This document shows, in pieces, positions 35,814 to 44,257 of a stretch of DNA of 53,209 nucleotides. Origin of the DNA: Chlamydiota bacterium (lineage in GTDB: Bacteria; Chlamydiota; Chlamydiia; Chlamydiales; JAAZZY01); NCBI GenBank assembly GCA_022601335.1, contig JAJACV010000040.1:1-53209 (forward strand), given 5' to 3'. Under the pieces are notes generated by a model. The model made no database searches. It was given only the letters and a program-made list of their open reading frames with translations, and had not been told where the DNA came from. Positions within the stretch are counted from its first letter, which is position 1. Each line of letters opens with the position of its first letter. The position numbers and the translations under genes are program-made.

Positions 35814-35842
35814 TTGAAATAAAATCCATAAAAGGTTATAAC
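35814..35842 (+). promoter_or_regulatory. Promoter of rpmJ-rpsN
   Basis: TTGAAA (35814-35819), a 17-base spacer and TATAAC (35837-35842) form a near-consensus housekeeping promoter 27 bases upstream of the rpmJ start. A CGGAGA ribosome binding site follows at about 35858. Confidence 0.75.
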
Positions 35843-35868
35843 ATGTGCTGAATTTTTCGGAGAATCCT

Positions 35869-36006
35869 ATGAAAGTTAGAGCTTCAGTAAAAGCTGACCC
35901 CTCTAAAGGGGATAAAATTGTACGACGTAAAGGACGCCTTTATGTTATAAATAAAAAAGATCCCAACCGCAAGCAAAGGCAAAAGGGACCCGCTAGAAAA
36001 AAATAA
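35869..36006 (+). CDS. rpmJ: Ribosomal protein L36 (chlamydial 45-residue form)
   Basis: 45 residues: [18 protein letters not shown], then [20 protein letters not shown] and GPARKK. The length and the [12 protein letters not shown] ending match the L36 type I recall from Chlamydia and lack the zinc Cys/His set. It is too short to have been included among longer frames. rpsN follows after 12 bases on the same transcript, as CT786-CT787. Confidence 0.96.
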   Translation: MKVRASVKADPSKGDKIVRRKGRLYVINKKDPNRKQRQKGPARKK

Positions 36007-36018
36007 AACAAGGTAGAT

Positions 36019-36324
36019 ATGGCTAAGAAATCAATGGTTCAAAAACAGATCAAAAGAGAAGCTATTGTTAAGAAATTTTGGGAGAGAAGACAAACTCTTA
36101 AGAAAACTATTTCAGACCCGAATACTGATCATGACACAAGACTTGAAGCCATAGATAAGCTAAATAAAATGCCTAAAGACTCCTCTTGTATCCGCCTTAG
36201 AAATCGCTGCCAACTTACAGGTCGTCCTAGAGGTTACCTCCGTAAGTTTAAGCTATCAAGAATTTGCTTTAGAGAAATGGCTAATACAGGTCTAATTCCT
36301 GGAGTCGTTAAAGCAAGTTGGTAA
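36019..36324 (+). CDS. rpsN: Ribosomal protein S14
   Basis: 101 residues, the long zinc-free type. Basic start [16 protein letters not shown], the core [23 protein letters not shown] and the ending [11 protein letters not shown] are diagnostic. It is a component of the small ribosomal subunit head. The stop lies one base from the stop of the convergent GYF-domain gene. Confidence 0.98.
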   Translation: MAKKSMVQKQIKREAIVKKFWERRQTLKKTISDPNTDHDTRLEAIDKLNKMPKDSSCIRLRNRCQLTGRPRGYLRKFKLSRICFREMANTGLIPGVVKASW

Positions 36325-36325
36325 G

Positions 36326-36784
36326 CTACTCGCTTTTCAATACCATTTGTAAATAAGATAGTTTGTTCAGAGGGACCCAATTTTCCATTCCTTCTGACCA
36401 TAAGAGTGTTGTGCCCGAAATAGCACTCGTTTTCACGTCTTCCTTTAGTTTTGAAAAACTAATAGGGCCTGCCTGTTTGTGAGCCGAGTCTAAATAATAC
36501 CAATCCCTTTGATCTAGTGTTGTTGAAGTTTTGTCCTCTATGTGGAGAGGTTCTGTGAGTATTGAAGATGAGTTAGAGAGAGCTACAGTCTCTTCTGCAA
36601 GTTTTGGGTCTTTAGATTTATTTTTGAGAGATAGAAGGAGCAGTGCTATCAATGCTAAAACTCCAAAAAAGAAACCAAGTTGAAACCAAAGCATAGAATT
36701 TTTATTGCGCTTACGTGCAATATTAGAACAAATAAAGCCGAAAATGACTCCAATAAAGGCTGATATAATAATTTGAACAAACAT
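36326..36784 (-). CDS. Membrane protein with C-terminal GYF_2 domain
   Basis: 152 residues. The N-terminus has two membrane segments (about 4-20 and 33-52) joined by a basic loop, then a polar linker, then a GYF_2-type domain at about 92-148 with DWYYLDSAHKQAGPIS and LLWSEGMENWVPL. GYF_2 domains bind proline-rich peptides or occur in membrane adaptors. An ACGAGGT SD precedes the ATG. It sits where C. trachomatis has the unknown CT788; orthology is not tested. Confidence 0.75.
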   Translation of the reverse strand: MFVQIIISAFIGVIFGFICSNIARKRNKNSMLWFQLGFFFGVLALIALLLLSLKNKSKDPKLAEETVALSNSSSILTEPLHIEDKTSTTLDQRDWYYLDSAHKQAGPISFSKLKEDVKTSAISGTTLLWSEGMENWVPLNKLSYLQMVLKSE

Positions 36785-36974
36785 AATGTAAACCTCGTAT
36801 TGTAGTCATTATATCCTAAAAGCAAATAAACTGAAAATTATCTTAATTTTTTCTTCTAAATGATAACTTTTGCCCGTCTGAATTTAGAAATCAAATTTAA
36901 TTTCATCAGATTTGCGTTCAAAGATAAGTTATTTTATAATAAAAACAAATCAAATGTACAGTGAGGAACACCTG

Positions 36975-37427
36975 ATGGACGATATTAAAGTCGATACACA
37001 AGAGTTAGAAGTCCCAGAAACTACCTATGTCAGGGATATTGAAAATAGAGTCTTTCAAGCTATTGTTTTACAAGTTTTAACCCGAGTAGAACATATCAAC
37101 TTGCTAGAAGGAAACCTCATTGATGCTATTTTAAATAGAGGGAATGTTGAGCGTATTAAAGGCATTTTCGTTGAACAAGACAGCAAAAGCCCAACTATCA
37201 AAATTAAAGTTGAAGTCAATGTACATTATGGAATTTCAATTCCTGAAAAAGCTAAAGAAATTCAGCAATGTGTAGCTGAAGAAGTCAACAAGCTTACTGG
37301 ACTACACGTCTCTTGTGTTCATGTCATTTTTAAAAGTATGTATATCGATGAGCCACACGAAATTCAAGAAGAAGTAAACGATTTGAATAAAGAGGAGTTT
37401 GGCTTAGAAGCTGACGCTAAACCATGA
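36975..37427 (+). CDS. Asp23/Gls24-family envelope stress protein
   Basis: 150 residues from ATG 36975, preceded by GAGGAA with a six-base spacer; earlier ATGs lack an SD. The family signature is VEVNVHYGISIPEKAKEIQ followed by KLTGLHVSCVHVIF. In Firmicutes Asp23 proteins are tethered to the membrane by AmaP and affect the cell envelope under alkaline stress. Here an AmaP-like gene overlaps the end by four bases (ATGA), which supports the assignment of the pair. Confidence 0.8.
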   Translation: MDDIKVDTQELEVPETTYVRDIENRVFQAIVLQVLTRVEHINLLEGNLIDAILNRGNVERIKGIFVEQDSKSPTIKIKVEVNVHYGISIPEKAKEIQQCVAEEVNKLTGLHVSCVHVIFKSMYIDEPHEIQEEVNDLNKEEFGLEADAKP

Positions 37428-37951
37428 GAGCGTACACCTTCCACTCATTCGTAAGCTTCATTTTCATCCTGTTTGGCTTGCTGCTAGGCACTTTTTTATG
37501 TTTAGCGGCTCTCGATAAGGCTTCTTGTGAATCTTTGGTAGCTTACTTTCAAAAAGACCCACAAGGACATACTCTTTCAAAATTCTTTTTTATATCAGGA
37601 GTCTCTCTTCTTTCTTTAAATACTCTGCTATTTACTTTATTTTATTTCTTTAACAAAAAGAGTTTTTATCAAGTTAAATTAGAGAAAGGGCTTGAGATTT
37701 CTATAGCTTTGCCAATACTCAATCAATTCTTAAGGCAATTTTTTAAAGAAGAAGTTGCAGAGAGTAAAGTTGACTTTACTCTGAAGGTGAGCAAGAAAAA
37801 TTGTGAGATTATAGCTGATTTTTCTAATATTCCACTAAAGTATCATGAGCAAATACTTGACTCTATTGAGCCTAAGCTTATAGACCAATTTTCAAAGCGA
37901 TTTGGTTTATCACAAGCAGTTACTTTGTCCGTCTTCTGTAACCAAGCCTAA
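37424..37951 (+). CDS. AmaP-like membrane anchor protein
   Basis: 175 residues with two N-terminal membrane segments (about 8-30 and 49-71) followed by a cytoplasmic alpha-beta domain that contains an Asp23-like beta pattern (VDFTLKVSKKNCEIIADF). This matches the layout of AmaP, which recruits Asp23 to the membrane. It is coupled to the Asp23 gene by a four-base overlap. It ends one base from the convergent uvrC stop. The role is inferred from layout and neighbour. Confidence 0.65.
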   Translation: MRAYTFHSFVSFIFILFGLLLGTFLCLAALDKASCESLVAYFQKDPQGHTLSKFFFISGVSLLSLNTLLFTLFYFFNKKSFYQVKLEKGLEISIALPILNQFLRQFFKEEVAESKVDFTLKVSKKNCEIIADFSNIPLKYHEQILDSIEPKLIDQFSKRFGLSQAVTLSVFCNQA

Positions 37952-39760
37952 TTATTTCTTCTTCGATAAAAACTTTTGTAGGTTTTCTAGGTCACTAGAA
38001 TTTAATATTTTGACTTCACGAAGTTGCTCTAATGAGGCCTCTAAAATCTTTTGAGGACTTTTAAAACGTTCAATAAGGGCTTTTTTCTTTTTGGGACCAA
38101 TGCCAGGAATCTCATCGAGAACACTCTTTATTGTCTGTTTGCTTCTGCTTTTTCTTTGAAAGAGAATCGCTGACTTATGTGCCTGGTCACGAATATTTTG
38201 AAGAAAAAATAAAAGATTTGAACGGCGCGATAGAATAATAGGATCAGGATTTTCTGGTAAAAAGAGGCGCTCTTGAGTAGATCCAAAATCATGACGTCCA
38301 GCTTCCTTAGTAAGAGCTATTATATCTATATTGATAATATTGAGCTGAGACAAAACTCTTTGAGCTACAGCGAGCTGATTTTTACCGCCATCAAGAATAA
38401 TTAAATCAGGAAGAAGTAAATCAGTATTTCGGTATCTTCGCAAAAGAACCTCTTCCATCCCTTTAAGATCGTCAAAAACTTGTTTTTGGCTGAGGTGATA
38501 TTTGCGAAGCTTTGACTTGTCATAACATCCATTTTGAAAGGTCACCATGACCGACACTGGGTTAGAGCCTGAAAGGTGAGAATTATCAAAACATTCAATT
38601 ACTTCTGGATAATTGCTAAGGGAACACTTCTCCTTTAAATCTAAAAGAAGCTGCTCTTTGCTTTTTTGCTTTCGATATTCTTCGCTAAAAGCATTCTTTG
38701 CATTGTCGTAAGCCATTTGAGCTAAATCTCGTTTTTTCCCTTTTTGAGGAACAAGTATCTTCACTTTATGAGCAGAAGATTGGCTCAACATAGAGGAGAG
38801 AGTTGTTGCTGAAGAAGGAAGCCATGGCACTAGGATCTCATGGGGGAGTGAGGCTGCTCCTAAGTAATTCTGTGTAATAAAAGAACTAATTAGTTCAGGG
38901 TCTTCTTCAATTTCATTGAGCATTGGAAATGTTTTAGATTCCACTAAATAACCCTTTTGAAAAGTAAGTAAAGATAATGTCGCTGCCTGTTCTTCACGGT
39001 ATAGGCCTAGCACGTCATAGTTTTGAGAGGTTTGAGAAATTACATTTTGTTTTTCTAGAAGAGACTCAATATGTTTTATCATCTCTAAGTAATGCCCGGC
39101 CTTTTCATACTCCATTTGTTCAGAGGCTTCTTTCATTTTTTGCTTCAAGTTGCGAATAATACTTTTATTTTGCCCCTTTAAAAACTGTCGCACTTGATCA
39201 ACATATGATCCGTAGTCTTCAGGAGTGCATTTTTCAACACAAGGAGCCGAACATCTGTTCATTTGAAAAAGAATACAGGGACGCGTTCGATTCTGTAGCA
39301 CAAAGTCAGAACATTCCCTTAGTGGAAAAAGCCTTTGAAGAAGATAGAGCATTTTTCGTGCTGCATAGCCACTCGTGTAAGGGCCGAAAACATCACTTTT
39401 TTGTTTGACATCTTTACTCCGAACTAAACGGAGTAAGGGCCATTTATGTTTTGTAATTTCTAAACAAATGTAGCTTTTATCATCTTTCAGCAAAAAGTTA
39501 TATTTAGGTCTATGCTTCTTAATTAAAGTATGCTCCAGTAAAAGAGCTTCTTTCTCAGACGATACCACAATCGTTTCAATGCAATAAACTTTCGCTATTA
39601 ATAAAGGAATTTGGGGGCGGCTGTCATGGCCTGGAATGAAGTATTGAGATAGCCTTACCTGAAGGTTTTTAGCTTTTCCAACATAAAGGACGTTATCTGA
39701 TTCTGTTTTCATCAGATAGACGCCAGGCTTTTTGCTGTAGAGAGTTTTATTGAACTTCAT
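37952..39760 (-). CDS. uvrC: Excinuclease ABC subunit C
   Basis: 602 residues. It makes both incisions in nucleotide excision repair. The N-terminal GIY-YIG nuclease is KPGVYLMKTESDNVLYVGKAKN; a UVR motif (LKQKMKEASEQMEYEKAG) sits at the centre; the RNase H-like domain has IECFDNSHLSGSNPV and LIILDGGKNQL; and a helix-hairpin-helix ends the protein (LDEIPGIGPKKKKALIERF). It lies last in a leftward run mutS - ABC exporter - uvrC. CT791 in the conserved order. Confidence 0.97.
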   Translation of the reverse strand: MKFNKTLYSKKPGVYLMKTESDNVLYVGKAKNLQVRLSQYFIPGHDSRPQIPLLIAKVYCIETIVVSSEKEALLLEHTLIKKHRPKYNFLLKDDKSYICLEITKHKWPLLRLVRSKDVKQKSDVFGPYTSGYAARKMLYLLQRLFPLRECSDFVLQNRTRPCILFQMNRCSAPCVEKCTPEDYGSYVDQVRQFLKGQNKSIIRNLKQKMKEASEQMEYEKAGHYLEMIKHIESLLEKQNVISQTSQNYDVLGLYREEQAATLSLLTFQKGYLVESKTFPMLNEIEEDPELISSFITQNYLGAASLPHEILVPWLPSSATTLSSMLSQSSAHKVKILVPQKGKKRDLAQMAYDNAKNAFSEEYRKQKSKEQLLLDLKEKCSLSNYPEVIECFDNSHLSGSNPVSVMVTFQNGCYDKSKLRKYHLSQKQVFDDLKGMEEVLLRRYRNTDLLLPDLIILDGGKNQLAVAQRVLSQLNIINIDIIALTKEAGRHDFGSTQERLFLPENPDPIILSRRSNLLFFLQNIRDQAHKSAILFQRKSRSKQTIKSVLDEIPGIGPKKKKALIERFKSPQKILEASLEQLREVKILNSSDLENLQKFLSKKK

Positions 39761-39778
39761 GCATTCTCAAATGAAAGA

Positions 39779-40549
39779 CTAAGGCTTGATCTTATAACCC
39801 CTAGAAAATAACTGTCCAGTCCAAATAGAGACAATAACGAGAGTCGATAGGATAACTATAAAACAAGTCCATCGGCTCGACTCTTGAACTCCAATCATCG
39901 AGTAACGAATGGCATCAATAAAATAAAAAAAAGGATTTATTTTTACGAGCCAGTGAAATCTGGGAGCGATCATATCTAAAGAGGTGAAGAGTCCTCCTAA
40001 AAACGTCAAAGGAGTAATTACAAAAATATCAAAAATTCCCAGTTGTTCCCAACTCTCAGACCATAAACCAAATAAAAGTCCTGCATAACTAAAAATCAAA
40101 GCAATTAAAGCCGAATATATTAAAAAATCCCAAATATGTACGACTCTACTAATTCCAAAAGCAACAGCGATAAGATAGGTTCCAAGTCCAATAGTGAGGC
40201 TTCTTAAAAGCCCTCCTAGTAGATAACCCAAGATAATATCTAAACTAGAAAGGGGGGCGATTAAAGCTTCTTCAATACCACGAGTAAATCGTTGTAAATA
40301 GAGAGAAAATGAAGCCTGTCTATAGGCGCCAATAATTATATTTAAAGTTAAAACACCCGGAAATACAAACTCTAAGTAAGAATATTGGCCATTAAAAAAG
40401 GTGACTCTACTTCCAATTACTTTCCCAAATATGAAAATATACAGAAGAGCGTTGAGCCAAGGACCGCATAAAGACTGAATAGACGTTCTGAGAAATTTGA
40501 TACATTCTCTCTTAGCTATTGTTTTAATGCCTATAAAATTAAGATTCAT
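39779..40549 (-). CDS. ABC-2 type exporter permease (YadH-like)
   Basis: 256 residues with six hydrophobic segments. It resembles E. coli YadH throughout, with FIFGKVIGSR, EFVFPGVLTLN, RGIEEALIAPLSSLDIILGYLLGG split by hydrophobic helices, and ITPLTFLGGLFTSL. Its start overlaps the ATPase gene by 11 bases. The substrate is unknown. The pair lies between mutS and uvrC, which are adjacent in C. trachomatis as I recall. Confidence 0.85.
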   Translation of the reverse strand: MNLNFIGIKTIAKRECIKFLRTSIQSLCGPWLNALLYIFIFGKVIGSRVTFFNGQYSYLEFVFPGVLTLNIIIGAYRQASFSLYLQRFTRGIEEALIAPLSSLDIILGYLLGGLLRSLTIGLGTYLIAVAFGISRVVHIWDFLIYSALIALIFSYAGLLFGLWSESWEQLGIFDIFVITPLTFLGGLFTSLDMIAPRFHWLVKINPFFYFIDAIRYSMIGVQESSRWTCFIVILSTLVIVSIWTGQLFSRGYKIKP

Positions 40550-41267
40550 TGTCTTTTATAAAGCATCTGTATGCTTCCTCTAGGGATTGATAGTTTTTTA
40601 TGATTTCTTTTTTAGAGCCCTTAAACAAAAGCTTACCATGGTTAATAATCGCAATATTTTCACATAAACGCTCAATTTCCTCAATATAGTGAGACGTTAA
40701 GATAATTGTTTTACCTTCTGAATTGAATCGCTTAATATGCTCCCAAAGCTCATACCTAAGCTCTACATCAAGGGCGGCTGTTGGTTCATCTAAGATAAGT
40801 AATTCAGGATCGCAAATCATAGCTCTAGCTAGCATGGCTCTACGTTTCATACCCCCTGAAAGTCTCATAAAGGGTTTATTTGCGTGCTCGGTTAAATTGA
40901 ACTGCTCGAGTAATTCCTTTATTCTCTTTTTACGGACAGCTTTTCTCAACCCGTAGTACCCTCCAACTATTTCTAGAATATTGTTTAGATTTAAAAAAGG
41001 ATCCACATTGTAATCTTGAGCAGATAATCCGATTTTTTTTTTGGCTTCTATAGGATTTTTTTGAATATCAAATCCAAAAACCTTAATTTCACCGTCATGA
41101 AACTGATTGATTCCACAAATAGTTCCTATTGTAGTACTTTTTCCAGCTCCATTGGGACCGAGTAATCCAAATATTTCTCCGGTTTTCACTTCAAGAGAAA
41201 GTTGGCTCACAGCTTTAAAAGAGCCATATCGTTTTGTAAAATTTTTAATTTCGAGGGCAAGAGTCAT
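40539..41267 (-). CDS. ABC transporter ATPase (YadG/DrrA-like)
   Basis: 242 residues. Walker A LGPNGAGKST, the Q-loop SAQDY, signature LSGGMKRRAMLARAM, Walker B LLILDEPTAALD and the switch His in TSHYIEE are all intact. It energises the adjacent ABC-2 permease; the two genes overlap. mutS ends nine bases upstream, so it is likely transcribed from the mutS promoter. Confidence 0.92.
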   Translation of the reverse strand: MTLALEIKNFTKRYGSFKAVSQLSLEVKTGEIFGLLGPNGAGKSTTIGTICGINQFHDGEIKVFGFDIQKNPIEAKKKIGLSAQDYNVDPFLNLNNILEIVGGYYGLRKAVRKKRIKELLEQFNLTEHANKPFMRLSGGMKRRAMLARAMICDPELLILDEPTAALDVELRYELWEHIKRFNSEGKTIILTSHYIEEIERLCENIAIINHGKLLFKGSKKEIIKNYQSLEEAYRCFIKDNES

Positions 41268-41276
41268 AGATACTAA

Positions 41277-43853
41277 TTAAGTGAGTTTTTTTTTCAATTC
41301 GCTAAGTTTGAGTAGAGCCTCCAAGGGAGATAAGTGATCTACTTCTAACAATTTAAGTTCTTCTAATACGGGAGAAATAGGAGCTTTATCTATCAGAAAA
41401 GAAAGCTGATTTATATCGTCACCTCTTTTTTTTGGGCGTATCTTCTTTTGCTCTTCCAGATCTTCTAAGATTTTTTTGGCATTACTTATTAATAACGAAG
41501 GCAGACCTGCTAATTGCGCCACATGAATGCCATAACTTTTATCAGTGCTTCCTTTTATTATTTTATATAAAAAAGTGATTTGACTGTTGGATTCATGGAC
41601 TGACACAGTGTAGTTAACCACACCATGTTCTTTATCTGAAAGCTTTGTTAATTCAGAGTAGTGAGTTGCAAAAAGCGTTTTTGCTTTTGACTTCAAAAGA
41701 TACTGAGCAGTTGATTGAGCAATCGCAATTCCATCATAGGTAGATGTACCTCGTCCAATCTCATCGAGTATAATCAGAGATTTATCTGATAAATTATTTA
41801 AAATATTGGCAGTCTCAACCATCTCAACCATAAAAGTAGATTGTCCTCTAGCTAAGTCGTCAGATGCGCCAATACGAGAAAAAATTTTGTCCACGACTCC
41901 TATGTGAGCACTTTGTGCAGGAATATAAGAGCCCATTTGAGCCAAAATGACTAAAAGAGCCACCTGTCGAATATAGGTCGATTTACCTGCCATATTGGGA
42001 CCCGTAATCATAGCAAGCTTATTTAAATCATCATCTAAAAAAGTATCATTAGGAATAAAGCTGCACATCTTATCTAATATAGGGTGTCTACCTTCATTAA
42101 TTTTGAGAATAGAGCTTTTGTCAATAAGAGGTTTTACATAGTGATTTTTCTGTGCGACAAGCGCTAATGCTAAAATAACGTCTACTTGCGCTACAATTTG
42201 AGCTAAATCCATAATAGTACTTCTGTAAGACACGACTTCTTGTCTTAACGCTTCAAATAGTTTTTGCTCTAGGTGCGTAATCTTTTCTTCTGCTTGAAAA
42301 ATTCGAGTTTCATAAGCTTTTAGCTCTTCAGAAATAAAACGCTCGTTATTTGCTAAAGTTTGTCTTCTATGGTAGTGACTTGGTACTAAATGCGCTTGCC
42401 CTTTACTCACTTCCAGAAAATAACCAAAGACTCGATTGTAACCTACTTTGAGAGTTTTAATTTGAGTCTCTTCTCTTACCTTTACTTGGTAGTTCGCGAG
42501 CCACTCTTTTGATGATAAATTGAATTTAAGCCATTCATCAAGCTCGGAGCTGTATCCCAATTTAAAGGTTTGCCCATCACCAAGCTTACCAGTAAGATTT
42601 TCATTTAGGGCTGAATCAATGAGATTTACAACCACATCATGCATAGGAAGATCTTGAAGGGAAGATTTAAACAGAGGTGCTGACAATTCTTTGAGTTGCT
42701 CTTTAAGCTTGGGTATCACCTGAAGAGATGTCTTCAGAGCATTAAGATCTTTTGCCAAAATATAGTTGGTAGAAACCTTCATAATTAAACGCTCTAAATC
42801 TTGAACATCGGATAGAAGTGATTTGAGTTTCAAAAGAACGTAGGGATGGTTCAATAAGTCTTCCACGGCATCTTGCCTGGCATGTATTTGAGAGATGTTT
42901 AAAAGAGGTCTTTGTATCCATTCTCTAATCAAACGAGCTCCCATAGGAGTTTTAGTTTGATTGAGGTGCGCTAAAAGAGTTTGCGATTTATTTTGTTGAT
43001 GCTGAGCCTCTACTATCTCAAGATGTTTGAGCGTAATATGGTCGAGTAAAAGATGACCCCTCTCTTCAATTTTTTTAATAATTTGAATATGATCGGTTGT
43101 AAGACACAATGTATCTTGGAGATAGTGCAGTAAAACACCCGCACTTTCAATCGCAGATGACATACCCTTTAGACCAAATCCATCTAATGACAGGACCTCA
43201 AAATGCTTCATTAATAAATCTAGCGCCGCTTGGGAATCAAATTGCCAATTAGGGAGGGTCGAGATAGAAAAATGAAACGATCTTTTCATTTCATCAAGAG
43301 AAGCTTGATGCGCGATCAAAAATTTTTCATTCACAACAATTTCAGCGGGTTGAACCCGATAAAGTTCTTCCAAAATAGCTTTAAAATCATCATGCTCTAA
43401 AACCCTAAAGTCACTTGTCGTAATATCAAGTAAGGCAAGCCCATACCTGGAGCCTATTTGGCTCAGACACGCGAGGTAGTTGTGGGCTTTTGAATTAAGA
43501 AGATTAGAGTCAATCAGTGTTCCCGGTGTGATAATACGCACTACTTCTCTTTTAACTAAACCTTTCGTTTTTTTGGGGTCTTCAGTTTGCTCTGCAAGAG
43601 CGACTTTCAGACCCGCTCCCAATAAGCGATCAAGGTAATTTTTAAGAGCGTGATGAGGAATACCACTCATAGGTATATCCTGGCGTTTTGTGAGTGTGAG
43701 CTCTAGCGTTTTAGCCAAAAGTGAAGCATCGTCATAAAAGGCTTCATAAAAATCACCCATACGGAATAAAAGAAGAGAATCTTTTGCTTTTTGTTTGCAT
43801 TGTTGCCACTGGACCATCATTGGAGTCGCTGATTTGGAAGGAAGTGTTGTCAT
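41277..43853 (-). CDS. mutS: DNA mismatch repair protein MutS
   Basis: 858 residues, full length. It recognises mismatches. The N-terminal mismatch-binding region contains LLFRMGDFYEAF (the F-x-E motif) and the C-terminal ATPase has Walker A TGPNMAGKST (GPNMAGKST from residue 618), LARGQSTFMVEM, LIILDEIGRGTSTYDG and FATHYSEL. First gene of the leftward run with the ABC pair and uvrC. CT792 in the conserved order. Confidence 0.98.
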   Translation of the reverse strand: MTTLPSKSATPMMVQWQQCKQKAKDSLLLFRMGDFYEAFYDDASLLAKTLELTLTKRQDIPMSGIPHHALKNYLDRLLGAGLKVALAEQTEDPKKTKGLVKREVVRIITPGTLIDSNLLNSKAHNYLACLSQIGSRYGLALLDITTSDFRVLEHDDFKAILEELYRVQPAEIVVNEKFLIAHQASLDEMKRSFHFSISTLPNWQFDSQAALDLLMKHFEVLSLDGFGLKGMSSAIESAGVLLHYLQDTLCLTTDHIQIIKKIEERGHLLLDHITLKHLEIVEAQHQQNKSQTLLAHLNQTKTPMGARLIREWIQRPLLNISQIHARQDAVEDLLNHPYVLLKLKSLLSDVQDLERLIMKVSTNYILAKDLNALKTSLQVIPKLKEQLKELSAPLFKSSLQDLPMHDVVVNLIDSALNENLTGKLGDGQTFKLGYSSELDEWLKFNLSSKEWLANYQVKVREETQIKTLKVGYNRVFGYFLEVSKGQAHLVPSHYHRRQTLANNERFISEELKAYETRIFQAEEKITHLEQKLFEALRQEVVSYRSTIMDLAQIVAQVDVILALALVAQKNHYVKPLIDKSSILKINEGRHPILDKMCSFIPNDTFLDDDLNKLAMITGPNMAGKSTYIRQVALLVILAQMGSYIPAQSAHIGVVDKIFSRIGASDDLARGQSTFMVEMVETANILNNLSDKSLIILDEIGRGTSTYDGIAIAQSTAQYLLKSKAKTLFATHYSELTKLSDKEHGVVNYTVSVHESNSQITFLYKIIKGSTDKSYGIHVAQLAGLPSLLISNAKKILEDLEEQKKIRPKKRGDDINQLSFLIDKAPISPVLEELKLLEVDHLSPLEALLKLSELKKKLT

Positions 43854-43996
43854 CTATCTGCCTGTGGAATTATTTCAGCGATTTTCGCAAAAATGGAGCT
43901 GTGAATGCAAGGAAAAAAAATAAAAAATAAGTTGTATATTAAAATAAAAATCTATTATTACAGCAATCACATTCCTTTTAGAGGAGGTCAATAAAT

Positions 43997-44257
43997 ATGA
44001 ATAAACCTGTTTCAGAAATTTTCGGAGATGGCCCGCATTTTAGGCCTAATCTCTCACCTGTAGGTAAGCCATCGCAAGGCAAGTATAACAGTAGAGTAGT
44101 AGGCTTAAAGCTAAACGCTAGTACTTGTGATGTGGAAATGTCACCTATTACCTCTACTAAAGAGCAAAAAGAATCTTTAAGAGAGCATAAATTTGACGTT
44201 TTAAGCAAAAGTGAAACGACTAAAATCAATCAAGTTCGTAAAGATTTTATTGGATAG
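43997..44257 (+). CDS. Small hypothetical protein with very strong ribosome binding site
   Basis: 86 residues. GAGGAGGT, a near-perfect SD, lies at about 43981-43988 before the ATG with a proper spacer, which argues for real and strong translation. The product is polar, basic and without membrane segments (NKPVSEIFGDGPHFRPNLSP start). The opposite-strand frame in the same place lacks such support. Its end overlaps the recD2 stop by 11 bases (convergent). No family recognised. Confidence 0.7.
   Translation: MNKPVSEIFGDGPHFRPNLSPVGKPSQGKYNSRVVGLKLNASTCDVEMSPITSTKEQKESLREHKFDVLSKSETTKINQVRKDFIG

Noticed and set aside
43978..44229. Minus-strand frame opposite the small gene at 43997
   Set aside because: No SD and composition unlike its neighbours; the plus-strand frame has a strong SD.
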